A stretch of 64,000 bases of DNA from the NCBI GenBank assembly GCA_023231005.1, contig JALNWG010000013.1, forward strand, positions 1 through 64,000, in the 5' to 3' direction. This document shows, piece after piece, positions 17,389 to 26,406 of this stretch. The notes beneath the pieces are model-generated. The model was given only the letters and a program-made list of their open reading frames with translations, did not search any database and was not told the DNA's origin. Origin of the DNA: Bacteroidales bacterium. GTDB lineage: Bacteria; Bacteroidota; Bacteroidia; Bacteroidales; FEN-979. Made by a program: the position numbers and the translations under genes. Every line of letters starts with the position of its first letter. The stretch's first letter is position 1.

Positions 17389-19458
17389 TTACATTCCCAG
17401 CTGGTTCATCAAAAATTCATTATTAACCACGGCATTGTCGATCTTTTGTTTGGTTGCTTGTCCGGAACCATGGCCAACGTTGTAATCGATAAAGAGCAAT
17501 ATCGGGTTGATCTGGCCTGGGTTGTTCTGAAGTGCAGCAGCAAATTTTTTGGCGTGAAGGGGGTCCACACGACTGTCGTTGGCTCCGGTGCGGATCAACA
17601 TGGTGGGCATATTGATACCAAGTCGGATGTTGTGGTAGGGAGAATAACGCAACAGGTTTCGGAAATCCGGTTCATTGTCGCTCGATCCATATTCAGGAAT
17701 CCAATAGCGTGCGATGAGGAATTTATGGAAGCGAATCATATCGATCAGAGGAACGGCACAAAGGATGGCTTTATACAAGTCGGGACGCTGGGTAGCAACG
17801 GCTCCCATCAGTAAACCGCCATTGCTTCCGCCTTCAGCAGCAAGTCTTCCGGGATTGGTATATTTTTCGCGAATCAGCCATTCAGCACAGGCGTTAAAAT
17901 CATCAAAACAGTTTTGTTTGTTGAGCAACATCCCCTCTTCATGCCATTTTTCACCATATTCATCTCCACCCCGGATACCCGGTTCCACAATCACGCCTCC
18001 CCGGTTAATAAACGCGGCATAACCTCCATAATAATCGGGTGTAATTCCGATGTTGAAACCACCATAAGCCGTCAGTAAAACCGGGTTATTCCCATCCAGT
18101 TTCATGTCTTTCCGATGAACCACAATCACTGGAACACGGGTACTGTCTTTCGAGTAGTAAAAATTTATTTCTCCAGTGATGTTCGACATATCGATGGGGA
18201 GCTCACGATGATAGTACAATCTCCATTTAAAATCCCGGGGTGAAGCAACGAACATCTTGCCAGGTGAAGTAAAGGTCGACATATAGATATATACTGAATC
18301 TTCTTCCCGGTCAAAGTTGAAGCCGCTTACATTACCAATTTCCGGCAATTCGATTGGCCCAATCTTCTTCCCATTGGCATCAAAAAGCGTCAACCGGCTT
18401 TGAATGTCTTTTTTGTCCTGAACAATCAAGCGTCCGTCTTTTAACACCTCCACATTTTGAAGTACCGTTTCACCTTCGGGGATTAACTCTTTCCAGTCCT
18501 TGTATTCCGGTTTATCCTTGTCAGCGACCATGAACCGGTACCGGGGGGCATTATCATTGGTGAGGATGTACAGTTTATTCCCGATGGCATTAGGATAAGC
18601 CTGGAATTTTTTGCTTTCATAGATCAGCTTTCCCTCTTCTAAAGAACCGGTTTTCCTTATATAGCAATTGTTCGAATTAAAGTCACTCCGCCCAGAAAAA
18701 GTGACATCACCATAGCGGTTGTCGTAAATGAACCAGGAGATTTTCGCATCATCGGTTGTTCCGATAAATTGTGCGTTGGCCAGTGGGTCACCCACTTTCC
18801 AGTAATAGGTTTTAAGCGGTCGCTGGGCATTCACATCTTCCTGGCTGCGAAGGGTAAAGTAGGCATGTTGCTGATCTTTAGTCCATTGGTACCCAAAGGT
18901 GTTTTCAAGGGGAGGATAAAGAATTTTACCGGTACGGGTATCAATGATGTAGGTCGTTGAAATTTCTGCTCCGCTCTTTTGTACACTTACGGCAGCTCTT
19001 TCTCCATCGTAAGTGTAATTGACTCCAGTGGTTGAGGTTTTTCCAGTCGTATCCAATTTTACCGGATCCCAGATCAGAATTTTCTTTCCATCAAGAATGG
19101 TGTAAAGCGATATCTGTTTATCGCCTTTTTTCCGGATACTTTGAAAGATCCTTTTTCCTTGTTTGTCCAGAGGACCTTGGTAGTCCATGTCGATATATGC
19201 AGTGATTTCATCACGCAAACCAGGATGTTCTTTTTGGTTGGCTTTCATATAGGCAACAGCGCTTTCATGTTGGGCTTTGGTCCAGGAAATCACAGCTGGG
19301 TCTGTTTTATCTTCCAGCCATCTGTAATTATCTGTCAGAAGCATTCCATGCAGGGTATCTACCACCGGGATCACCGGGGTTACGGGAGGGAAGTAACGTT
19401 GCTGAGTAAAAGCGGCCATGGGCAGGCCACACATCAGAAGGAAGAAAAGTTTTTTCAT
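17389..19458 (-). CDS. Prolyl oligopeptidase (S9A), secreted
   Basis: A 689-residue serine peptidase that cleaves short peptides after proline. A signal peptide (MKKLFFLLMCGLPMAAFTQQ) suggests the periplasm. The N-terminal segment (DNYRWLED, residues 44-51) is typical of S9A. A beta-propeller spans ~80-430. The alpha/beta-hydrolase domain carries S545 (GGSNGGLL), D628 (ANDSRVDPLH) and H663 (VGHGSG). Full length and intact triad. It is a single gene with its own promoter (19494-19525), and likely feeds peptides from the secreted proteases into uptake. Confidence 0.95.
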   Translation of the reverse strand: MKKLFFLLMCGLPMAAFTQQRYFPPVTPVIPVVDTLHGMLLTDNYRWLEDKTDPAVISWTKAQHESAVAYMKANQKEHPGLRDEITAYIDMDYQGPLDKQGKRIFQSIRKKGDKQISLYTILDGKKILIWDPVKLDTTGKTSTTGVNYTYDGERAAVSVQKSGAEISTTYIIDTRTGKILYPPLENTFGYQWTKDQQHAYFTLRSQEDVNAQRPLKTYYWKVGDPLANAQFIGTTDDAKISWFIYDNRYGDVTFSGRSDFNSNNCYIRKTGSLEEGKLIYESKKFQAYPNAIGNKLYILTNDNAPRYRFMVADKDKPEYKDWKELIPEGETVLQNVEVLKDGRLIVQDKKDIQSRLTLFDANGKKIGPIELPEIGNVSGFNFDREEDSVYIYMSTFTSPGKMFVASPRDFKWRLYYHRELPIDMSNITGEINFYYSKDSTRVPVIVVHRKDMKLDGNNPVLLTAYGGFNIGITPDYYGGYAAFINRGGVIVEPGIRGGDEYGEKWHEEGMLLNKQNCFDDFNACAEWLIREKYTNPGRLAAEGGSNGGLLMGAVATQRPDLYKAILCAVPLIDMIRFHKFLIARYWIPEYGSSDNEPDFRNLLRYSPYHNIRLGINMPTMLIRTGANDSRVDPLHAKKFAAALQNNPGQINPILLFIDYNVGHGSGQATKQKIDNAVVNNEFLMNQLGM

Positions 19459-19493
19459 GAGATGCAGGTATTGATTGACGAATGAATAATGTT

Positions 19494-19525
19494 CAAAGAT
19501 AATATAGAAGCAGATGGTATGCCAA
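19494..19525 (-). promoter_or_regulatory. Promoter of the prolyl oligopeptidase gene
   Basis: On the minus strand: TTG (19525-19523), 21-bp spacer, TATCTTTG (19501-19494). It lies 36 nt before the start codon. The -7 box is a full match; the -33 box has three of four bases. Confidence 0.55.
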
Positions 19526-19561
19526 TAATCGTGATGAATGAGGCTAAAAACTCGATGAAGA

Positions 19562-20377
19562 TCATTTTATCAGACTAAAAAACCGGAAAACATCCATCGT
19601 GATGGTCTTACGGGCTAAGATAAAATCGGGGATCTTTTCCTGATCGATGGGTTCTACCAGGGTAGCCACGAAGTACACTCCATTTTTTGTTTGGAGATAA
19701 CCGACAAACCAGCCGTAATTATTGCCATTGCGGATTGCCCACCCGGTTTTACCGCTGAGCGTGTATTCCATGGTTTGTTCGTTGATCAAGATCTGTTTTA
19801 CGGAATTCATCACCGATATTGAAAGCGGCAATTTTCCGTTAAATAACCGTTGGATGAAATCTACCTGCTCACGGGGGGTGATGCGCGAATTTCCCTCAAG
19901 CCAGAAAAGGTCTATATTCCCAGGATGAACATCCATTTTTCCATAATTGAGCCGGTTAAGATATTCCTTCATCCGTGCGGCATTGATTTTCCTTGCTACC
20001 TCTTGGTAACAGGGGACACAAGATAGCCGGAAAGCCTGCTGTAATGAAAGATCCTGGTCCCATGAGGAGATCCTGCGGGGTTTCCCATCCCATTTAAAGA
20101 TCGTGTTTGTGTCGATGACCCCGGTTTCCAGACCGATCAAGGTGTTTGCGATTTTGAAAGTAGATGCGGGGAGATAACCACTATCCCACAAGGCGCTCTG
20201 ATATCCGTAAAGTTCATTGTTCTGTCCGTCGAGGATAAGAAGGGTCCCTTTCATTCCATATTTATCAAAGATGGTTTTCAGTTCAGGAACATCCCCTGTT
20301 TTTATTTTATTCTGAGCATTGATAAAGCCTGGAAGAAATGTTGCAAAAAGGGCCAGTAAGATTAAAACCTTTTTCAT
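19562..20377 (-). CDS. Class D (OXA-type) beta-lactamase-like protein
   Basis: A 271-residue serine enzyme when started at the ATG at 20377 (MKKVLILLALFATFLPGFINAQ signal peptide); the frame opens at 20401. Class D motifs are present: S72-T-F-K75 (active-site Ser and the Lys that is carbamylated in OXA enzymes), S119-C-V121, W159 in FWLE followed by RITPREQVDFIQRL, and K209-T-G211. The Tyr-Gly-Asn motif reads YGK (145-147). This is much closer to OXA enzymes than to penicillin-binding proteins or BlaR/MecR sensors, as there is no membrane sensor part. It is flanked by ordinary housekeeping genes with no mobile sequences, so it looks like a resident gene. Substrate range cannot be read from sequence. 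Confidence 0.85.
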   Translation of the reverse strand: MKKVLILLALFATFLPGFINAQNKIKTGDVPELKTIFDKYGMKGTLLILDGQNNELYGYQSALWDSGYLPASTFKIANTLIGLETGVIDTNTIFKWDGKPRRISSWDQDLSLQQAFRLSCVPCYQEVARKINAARMKEYLNRLNYGKMDVHPGNIDLFWLEGNSRITPREQVDFIQRLFNGKLPLSISVMNSVKQILINEQTMEYTLSGKTGWAIRNGNNYGWFVGYLQTKNGVYFVATLVEPIDQEKIPDFILARKTITMDVFRFFSLIK

Positions 20378-20475
20378 AGGTATCATTGGATGATTCAACA
20401 ATCAGGCTGCAAGTTAATGAATGATTCCATTTGAAATATTTATTCTAATTTTATACGATCAATAAAACATAATAA

Positions 20476-21387
20476 ATGGCCATTCCAACTTCCAGAACAA
20501 AAGAACCCGGGGTCATCAAGGTTGATCGCGAAAAATGTAACGGATGCGGCAAATGCGTGAGCATTTGCAGTGATCTTAGCCTTGAACTTTTTGAAGGGAA
20601 AGCACAACCTGCCGGACAGGGTGTTTTTGGTTGCATAGCCTGTGGACAATGTATGGCAGTTTGTTCACAAGATGCCATCGAAGTAACCGGAAGATTTCTC
20701 TCTCCTGCTGATATATTTTCACTTCCGGGCAGAGAAAGTGCTGCATCTTTCGAATCCCTGATGAATTTGTACAAACGACGCAGGAGTATCAGGAGGTATA
20801 AAGAGATACCGGTTGAACGCCATCTGATAGATCAGGTGTTGGAAGCTGCACAGACTGCCCCCATGGGCCTGCCCCCCTCCGATGTCAATGTGATGGTTCT
20901 CGATTCGAAAGAAAAAGTACATGCTTTTGCCGAAGATTTCTGCCACTATCTGGAAAAGATCAGATGGTTTTCGTCATCATGGTTTTTGACTTTGATGAAA
21001 CCTTTTTGGGGGAAGGAGACCGACGAATTATTCAGGAATTTCTTGAAACCTCTTCTTGAAACATATATCGGTTCCATGAATAAAGGTGAAAATGTGGTGA
21101 ATTATGATGCTCCGGTGGCTTTTTATTTTTATGGATCTCCGTATTGCGATCCGGCAGATCCCATTATCGCAGCGACCTATGCCATGGTCGCTGCCGAATC
21201 GCTTGGATTGGGTACCTGTATGCTGGGAGCAGTTCATCCTTTTATCCAGAATGGAAATGCAGCCAAAAAATTCAGGGAAAAACACGGGATTCTTTGTAAA
21301 AGCCGGGAGGGTATTTTCCTGATCATGGGTTACCCGAAAACTGAGTACCTGAAAGGGATTCGCCGTACATTTGCTTCAATAAACTGA
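20476..21387 (+). CDS. Ferredoxin-nitroreductase fusion protein
   Basis: A 303-residue protein with two parts. Residues 1-75 are a two-cluster ferredoxin with two CxxCxxC...C sets (CNGCGKCVSIC and CIACGQCMAVC), expected to bind two [4Fe-4S] clusters. Residues ~95-303 are a nitroreductase-fold FMN domain (RRRSIRRYKEIPVERHLIDQ, AAQTAPMGLPPSDVNV, GLGTCMLGA, IMGYPK). Electrons would pass from the clusters to FMN. The natural substrate is unknown; anaerobes often have such proteins. It is divergent from the beta-lactamase-like gene across ~100 bp, with no clear promoter match. Confidence 0.9.
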   Translation: MAIPTSRTKEPGVIKVDREKCNGCGKCVSICSDLSLELFEGKAQPAGQGVFGCIACGQCMAVCSQDAIEVTGRFLSPADIFSLPGRESAASFESLMNLYKRRRSIRRYKEIPVERHLIDQVLEAAQTAPMGLPPSDVNVMVLDSKEKVHAFAEDFCHYLEKIRWFSSSWFLTLMKPFWGKETDELFRNFLKPLLETYIGSMNKGENVVNYDAPVAFYFYGSPYCDPADPIIAATYAMVAAESLGLGTCMLGAVHPFIQNGNAAKKFREKHGILCKSREGIFLIMGYPKTEYLKGIRRTFASIN

Positions 21388-21406
21388 GCTGGTTAGAAGG
21401 TCAGCC

Positions 21407-23833
21407 CTATCGGTTTTCTGTTCCTGTATCGAACTCAAATTTCACATCTTTGGATTTCTTTCCATTGGTGCCGAAGTTGAACACAAATCCCGCATAAAAT
21501 ACCCGTCCATCGCGGTTCCGTGTTGATTCTTGCACAAGTAGAGGCGTATTGACGGTAGATTTCATGGTTTGTGAATTGAAAAGGTCTGAAACCGTTGCAA
21601 TCAATAAGATTTTCCGCTTCCAGAGATCCTGTCGCAGTCCCAGGTTAATCACCCAGGTCGGTTGGCGGTTTCCTTGTGCCGTCAACATTTCTGACCGATA
21701 TTGACCCGTGAACTGGAAAAGGGTTGTTTTTGTTATGCTTATCGAAGCATTCAGCTTAGCGTTCCAGGAAAAAGTTGATTTATTTGCGGAGTACCCAATA
21801 TTTGAGGCATCAATTTGACTGTAAAAACCAGATGTGCTGAAATTAAGATTGGCAATTTTGGCGATTTGCCAGGTTCCGCTGAGGTCGATTCCTGCTGATT
21901 GGTCGGTAGCAAGGTTGTCGATGGTTGTTACCAAAACCGAATCATTTAAATTGGAAGTAACGATGGTAAAACCATGAACTTTATAACGGTAAAAAAGGGT
22001 AGGGACCAGTGTTAAATTTTCAAGTCGTAGGCTATATCCCAATTCGATCGAATGGATGTCTTCGGGTTTTAGGTTTGGATTACCAACGAAGATATTTCGT
22101 GGATCACGATATTCCGGTACCGGATTCATATCTTCCCCATCCGGCCGGTTAACCCGACGGCTATAATTTAGTTGCCATTCATTTTTTCCGGAGGCAAGGC
22201 TTAGATGAAGGGTGGGGTATAGGGCGAAATAGTCGCTCTTTGTAATGGCATTAAGTGTCCTGAACTCCAGGTTTAAGAGTGTCTCTTCAGCCCTTAGACC
22301 AGCCATCATACTGAATTTTCCCCAACTACAACTCAGGGTAGTAAATATAGCATGAACCGTTTGGTTGGCATAAAAACGGTTAGCTTGTGTGGTATCTGTT
22401 ATCCATTGTCCGGATTCAGGCATCCAATCATCCACCCGTTGATCTTGGTGTGTAAGTTGTATATTTCCCTCATAACCAGCTTCCATACTGGCTTTAGACC
22501 AAAGCGGGCGATTGTAATTCACAGATAAATTGATATTTTCTTCTTTGTTGTTTGCAGTGCTTCGGGTTTTTTGATCCGGATAAACCGGAATTTGATAGAC
22601 ATTGTTGTAATCATCTTCTTCTGACTCGCTGTCGCGTTGATATTCGAAATCGGCCCGTAAAACATGTTCATTTTCCTTGTTGAAAGTGTGTTCGTAATTA
22701 GCTTTTAGCCCGAGGCTGGTTTCACTTTCATTACCAGTGTGATCACGCCAAAATTGTTCAGTTGTTTGTAATGTTGTATCGCGATAAAGGTAATTGGTTA
22801 CATCGTTGCGTTTAACCTGACGGAAATTAAATGTTCCGGAAATTCCTGCATCATCCTTTTTACTGATGGCCCAATCGAGGCCGAGTTGTCCGAGATGAGA
22901 AGAAGGCCGGGCAGATCCCTCGGATGTTTGAGTGAGATAAACCGAATTATTGGTAGTGGTATCGATGGTTTGTGATTGAAGGTCACTGCTTCGCCAACGG
23001 TAATCCTGGCGATAACCGTAACTTCCAAACAGGTTTACCTTGCCGGTGTTGAAGTTGAGTTGGAGGTTGGTATTAAACCGGCTGTTGCTGCCGGCATTGG
23101 CCCCCAGTGTACTGTTAAATCCGGTTTTTTGTTCTTTTTTCAGAATGATATTGATAATTCCGGCTGTTCCGTCGGGCTTGTATTTTGCAGAAGGGTTGGT
23201 GATTACTTCAATCTTTTCAATTAATGAGGCAGGCATCTGGTCAAGGTTTGCTGCAGTCCCCATCACCGAAGGGCGGCCATCGATCAGGATCGTTACATTG
23301 CCCGATCCGCGGAGGCTGATATTTCCATCCATATCTACCGAAATAGAAGGGATGGTTTGCAGTACATCACTTACAGTGCCGGTCTGTGACTGGATGTCTG
23401 TTTGCACATTGAATACCTTCCGGTCAATTTTGGTGATCATCATGTTACGTTCAGCTGTAACGGTGACTTCATTCATTGTAACAGAAGAAGAAACCAGGTT
23501 TAATTCCCCCACGTCGATTTTTGATTTTTTCCGATCTACCGTGATATGGTCTGTCCTTTTTTTTTCGTAACCAATAAAACTATACTCAATGACATAGGTG
23601 CCAAAAGGAACATTTTTTATCTGGAAAAACCCGGTACTGTCGGAAACAGTCCCATTGACCATTGAATCGGATTTAACAGTTTTCAGAACGATATTGGTAT
23701 ATTCCACCGGGGCTTTGGTATTTCCATCGATGGTTTTTCCTGAGATAACACCTGGGAAACGGGATTGAGCATGGAGAAAAACCGGAAGGGAAATTAAGAA
23801 AACAAGGAGCGTAATAATCCGGCACTGCTTCAT
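21407..23833 (-). CDS. TonB-dependent receptor family outer-membrane protein
   Basis: About 808 residues from the ATG at 23833 (MKQCRIITLLVFLISLPVFLHAQS signal peptide). Residues ~20-110 are a carboxypeptidase-regulatory-like domain (GVISGKTIDGNTKAPVEYTN). A plug follows (VLQTIPSISVDMDGNISLRG, VTILIDGRP, IEVITNPSAKYKPDGTAGII), then an OMP_b-brl_3-type barrel with the NRPDGEDMNP...PNLKPEDIHSIELGY signature. The barrel ends in VFYAGFVFNFG before a short tail. No SusD-like partner is adjacent, and the substrate is unknown. The start ATGA overlaps the thiL stop by 4 bp, so it is translationally coupled to thiL, an unusual pairing. Confidence 0.9.
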   Translation of the reverse strand: MKQCRIITLLVFLISLPVFLHAQSRFPGVISGKTIDGNTKAPVEYTNIVLKTVKSDSMVNGTVSDSTGFFQIKNVPFGTYVIEYSFIGYEKKRTDHITVDRKKSKIDVGELNLVSSSVTMNEVTVTAERNMMITKIDRKVFNVQTDIQSQTGTVSDVLQTIPSISVDMDGNISLRGSGNVTILIDGRPSVMGTAANLDQMPASLIEKIEVITNPSAKYKPDGTAGIINIILKKEQKTGFNSTLGANAGSNSRFNTNLQLNFNTGKVNLFGSYGYRQDYRWRSSDLQSQTIDTTTNNSVYLTQTSEGSARPSSHLGQLGLDWAISKKDDAGISGTFNFRQVKRNDVTNYLYRDTTLQTTEQFWRDHTGNESETSLGLKANYEHTFNKENEHVLRADFEYQRDSESEEDDYNNVYQIPVYPDQKTRSTANNKEENINLSVNYNRPLWSKASMEAGYEGNIQLTHQDQRVDDWMPESGQWITDTTQANRFYANQTVHAIFTTLSCSWGKFSMMAGLRAEETLLNLEFRTLNAITKSDYFALYPTLHLSLASGKNEWQLNYSRRVNRPDGEDMNPVPEYRDPRNIFVGNPNLKPEDIHSIELGYSLRLENLTLVPTLFYRYKVHGFTIVTSNLNDSVLVTTIDNLATDQSAGIDLSGTWQIAKIANLNFSTSGFYSQIDASNIGYSANKSTFSWNAKLNASISITKTTLFQFTGQYRSEMLTAQGNRQPTWVINLGLRQDLWKRKILLIATVSDLFNSQTMKSTVNTPLLVQESTRNRDGRVFYAGFVFNFGTNGKKSKDVKFEFDTGTENR

Positions 23834-24912
23834 AAGGTTTCCGTTTTGTTTTTCATCCCGTCCCATCCCTGAGCTGTTATCTGAACGGATTTTCCATCGG
23901 GGGTGATCATGAATGTTCCATCGGAAGGCTGGGTTATATGGCCAATGATGGTGATCCCTTCCACATCCTTGATTTTTTCGTAATCCGATTGTTGAATGGT
24001 GAATAGCAGTTCATAATCTTCACCACCACTAAGAGCGGTCACGCTGGGAATGATTTTATATTCTATTGCCAGTTCCCGCGTTTGTTCTTCAATGGGGATT
24101 TTTTCTTCAAAAAGTTTGCATCCCACCCCGGATTGTTTGCAAATATGAAGGATTTCAGAAGCCAGTCCATCGGAAATGTCGATCATGGATGTTGGTTTTA
24201 TCCCTATTCCCTGCAATAGATTCCGGATATCGGTACGGGCTTCTGGTTTAAGCTGCCGTCCAATCTGATAGTCGAACCCGGTTAGTTCAGGTTGCATATC
24301 AGGATTTACCTGAAATACCTTTTTTTCACCTTCCAAAATCAGTAATCCCATGTACGCACTGCCAAGATCACCGGTAACACAGAGTAAGTCACCGGGTTTT
24401 GCTCCATTGCGGTAAATGATCTCTTCCTGTTTCCCCATCCCAATAATAGAAATCGAAATAATCAATCCTTTAACACTTGAACTGGTATCTCCACCCACAA
24501 GGTCCACTTTATATTTCTTACATGCCAGATTGATCCCGGCATAAAGTTCATCGAGTGCTTGGGCTGAAAAACGACTGGACACCCCAATGGAAACCGTTAT
24601 TTGCTTTGGAATTCCGTTCATGGCGGCGATATCTGAGATATTGACTACGGCTGCTTTATATCCCAAATGTTTAAGGGGTGTATAGGTAAGGTCGAAATGG
24701 ACTCCCTCGATCAGCAGGTCCGTTGACAATAAGATCATCTGTCCGCCTGCATCAATAACAGCAGCATCATCACCAATTCCTTTTCGTGTCTCCGGATGAT
24801 ACAAATTCACCGTTTTTGTGAGCCGATCGATCAGTCCAAATTCGCCAAGTTCCGATAAAGAGGTAAGGTTTAGCGATTTCCCTTTCGGTTTGTTTTCTTT
24901 TTTTTCAAACAT
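23830..24912 (-). CDS. thiL: Thiamine-monophosphate kinase
   Basis: A 360-residue ThiL, which phosphorylates thiamine monophosphate to thiamine diphosphate. Conserved parts: SELGEFGLIDRL near the start, GIGDDAAVID (metal/ATP loop), LLSTDLLIEGVHFDL, AAVVNISDIAAMNG, VGGDTSSS, DISDGLASE and the late ALSGGEDYELLFTI block. A ~12-residue Lys-rich extension precedes the usual start and may be a non-native N-terminus; MFEKKENK is the first available ATG. A -7 box TACCTTTG lies at 24949-24942. The downstream TonB-dependent receptor overlaps its stop (ATGA). No thiamine riboswitch is evident. Confidence 0.95.
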   Translation of the reverse strand: MFEKKENKPKGKSLNLTSLSELGEFGLIDRLTKTVNLYHPETRKGIGDDAAVIDAGGQMILLSTDLLIEGVHFDLTYTPLKHLGYKAAVVNISDIAAMNGIPKQITVSIGVSSRFSAQALDELYAGINLACKKYKVDLVGGDTSSSVKGLIISISIIGMGKQEEIIYRNGAKPGDLLCVTGDLGSAYMGLLILEGEKKVFQVNPDMQPELTGFDYQIGRQLKPEARTDIRNLLQGIGIKPTSMIDISDGLASEILHICKQSGVGCKLFEEKIPIEEQTRELAIEYKIIPSVTALSGGEDYELLFTIQQSDYEKIKDVEGITIIGHITQPSDGTFMITPDGKSVQITAQGWDGMKNKTETL

Positions 24913-24941
24913 GATCGTAAATCAATTTACCGAATTTGCTG

Positions 24942-24977
24942 CAAAGGTAGCAAGTTCCAAATTAGTATGTACCTTTG
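24942..24977. promoter_or_regulatory. Symmetric divergent -7 boxes between thiL and a rightward unit
   Basis: Minus-strand TACCTTTG (24949-24942) faces thiL. Plus-strand TACCTTTG (24970-24977) faces right. Exactly 20 bp separate the two, so each -7 box occupies about the place of the other promoter's -33 element. The same geometry occurs at 48405-48440. Confidence 0.55.
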
Positions 24978-24980
24978 AAA

Positions 24981-25076
24981 ATGGCAACAATTTGCAAGGA
25001 GAAAAAATTAACATGCTCCGACAACAGTCTGTTCAAAAACGATCTGATTCATTTCTGTTCCATTAACTTTTTATAA
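24981..25076 (+). CDS. Possible leaderless small ORF (31 aa)
   Basis: ATG three bases after a perfect TACCTTTG box (24970-24977), open for 31 codons (starts MATICKEKKLTCSDNS) to TAA at 25074-25076. The promoter would start transcription at or just inside the ATG, giving a leaderless message. Composition (Lys, Cys, Asn) gives no family. It may simply be part of the leader of the potassium channel gene 23 bp downstream. Very tentative. Confidence 0.2.
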   Translation: MATICKEKKLTCSDNSLFKNDLIHFCSINFL

Positions 25077-25099
25077 TTTTATCATGTAAAAATTTAAAC

Positions 25100-25771
25100 A
25101 TGTTGCGATTCTTTTATCAATCAAAAACACTCTGGAGTTCAATTCTTGTGGTTTCAGTTATTCTGAGTGTCTTTGTATTCCCGGTATTTCCTGAGTCCGA
25201 TAGTGTGACCCTGCTCAAGATTGGTTTCACGTTGATCTTTCTTTCAGGAGTTATGTCGCTCGAACGATTTCGATGGCCTGTTCTTGGTTTGTCGATGTTG
25301 GCTTTTATTCTATCTTGGATTTCCGATATTAATTCCTGGATCTTCCTTTCCGAAGTTTCCCGGGCAATGAATGTTTTATTTTTCATGGTCGTCGTGTTTT
25401 ACCTCATCCGGCAGATGGCAACAGCCAGAAATGTTACGGCCCGTGTGATTCTTGAATCCATTGCAGGATATCTTTTACTGGGTTTGATATTTTCGGTATT
25501 GGTGGCGGCGATCATGCAACATGATCCGACGGCCTTCATGATGAATATGCCCCCAAAGGGGCCTTCGTCATCCGATTCATCCTCCAGTGTGCCGCTCTAT
25601 TTCGTGTTTGTGACCATGGCGACATTGGGCTATGGAGATATTGTTCCATTGCAACCGTACACCCGTTCATTGGCTGTTTTCATTAGTGTCTCCGGTCAGT
25701 TATACATCGCAGTAATTATTGCCATGCTAATGGGTAAATTTATTAATAATGATAAAAAAGAAGGGAAATAA
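25100..25771 (+). CDS. Potassium channel-like membrane protein
   Basis: A 223-residue inner-membrane protein with about six spans and one pore region. Hydrophobic segments begin near residues 13, 32, 56, 90, 120 and 193. The pore loop TMATLGYGDIVPLQPYTR near residue 172 holds the K+ selectivity filter TLGYGD. There is no charged S4-type voltage sensor and no RCK or cyclic-nucleotide domain after the last span; the protein ends in KFINNDKKEGK. A Ser-rich, Pro-rich segment (PPKGPSSSDSSSSVP) sits just before the pore. Its TAA abuts the ATG of the downstream nitroreductase, so the two are probably co-translated. Confidence 0.88.
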   Translation: MLRFFYQSKTLWSSILVVSVILSVFVFPVFPESDSVTLLKIGFTLIFLSGVMSLERFRWPVLGLSMLAFILSWISDINSWIFLSEVSRAMNVLFFMVVVFYLIRQMATARNVTARVILESIAGYLLLGLIFSVLVAAIMQHDPTAFMMNMPPKGPSSSDSSSSVPLYFVFVTMATLGYGDIVPLQPYTRSLAVFISVSGQLYIAVIIAMLMGKFINNDKKEGK

Positions 25772-26320
25772 ATGATGAATTTTTTAGAATTGGTCAATAA
25801 CCGTCAGAGTGTGCGTGTTTATGATACCGCCCGTGCGGTGGAACCTGAAAAACTGGAACGCTGTATTGAAGCGCTTCGTCTGGCTCCGTCGGCTTGTAAT
25901 GCTCAACCCTGGAAACTGGTAGCGGTAACCGATCCGAATCTCAAAACTTTGGTAGCCGAAGCAGCAACAACAAAATGGCTTGGACAGAACCTTTTTGTAA
26001 ACCAAGCCCCGTTGCTGGTCGTCTTGGTTAGAGAAAGTCCCAATATTACTTCAAAACTGGGGACCGTATTAAAAGACAAACCTTATACGATAATTGATGT
26101 GGGAATCGCCACCGCTCATTTTTGTCTTCAGGCTACAGAAGAAGGACTTGGAACCTGTATTATAGGTTGGTTTAACGAATCGGCTGTAAAGAAATTGCTT
26201 GGAATTCCTAAAAACAAAAGAGCTGAGCTGATTATTGCGGTAGGTTATCCTGCTAAACCCGATATTCGCAAAAAAATCCGGAAACCGGTGGAGGAAATTT
26301 GTTCTTATAATAAATACTAA
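25772..26320 (+). CDS. Nitroreductase family protein
   Basis: A 182-residue FMN-dependent oxidoreductase. Signature parts are NNRQSVRVYD near the start, ALRLAPSACNAQPWKLVAV, DVGIATAHFCLQATEEGLGTC and IIAVGYPAKPDIRKKIRKPVEE. This is the short, single-domain class; physiological substrate unknown. It begins with ATG-ATG directly after the channel stop with no gap, so it belongs to that operon. The 183 bp after it contain the suf promoter. Confidence 0.9.
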   Translation: MMNFLELVNNRQSVRVYDTARAVEPEKLERCIEALRLAPSACNAQPWKLVAVTDPNLKTLVAEAATTKWLGQNLFVNQAPLLVVLVRESPNITSKLGTVLKDKPYTIIDVGIATAHFCLQATEEGLGTCIIGWFNESAVKKLLGIPKNKRAELIIAVGYPAKPDIRKKIRKPVEEICSYNKY

Positions 26321-26406
26321 ACAAATATCCAGTAACAATGACTGATTTTTCCAGCATCCAGATTCTGACATTCTGTTCCCAGAATATTATTATCGAAAAA
26401 GAGTAT

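Noticed and set aside
24913..25099. Thiamine (TPP) riboswitch for thiL
   Set aside because: I see no conserved THI-box core on either strand upstream of thiL.
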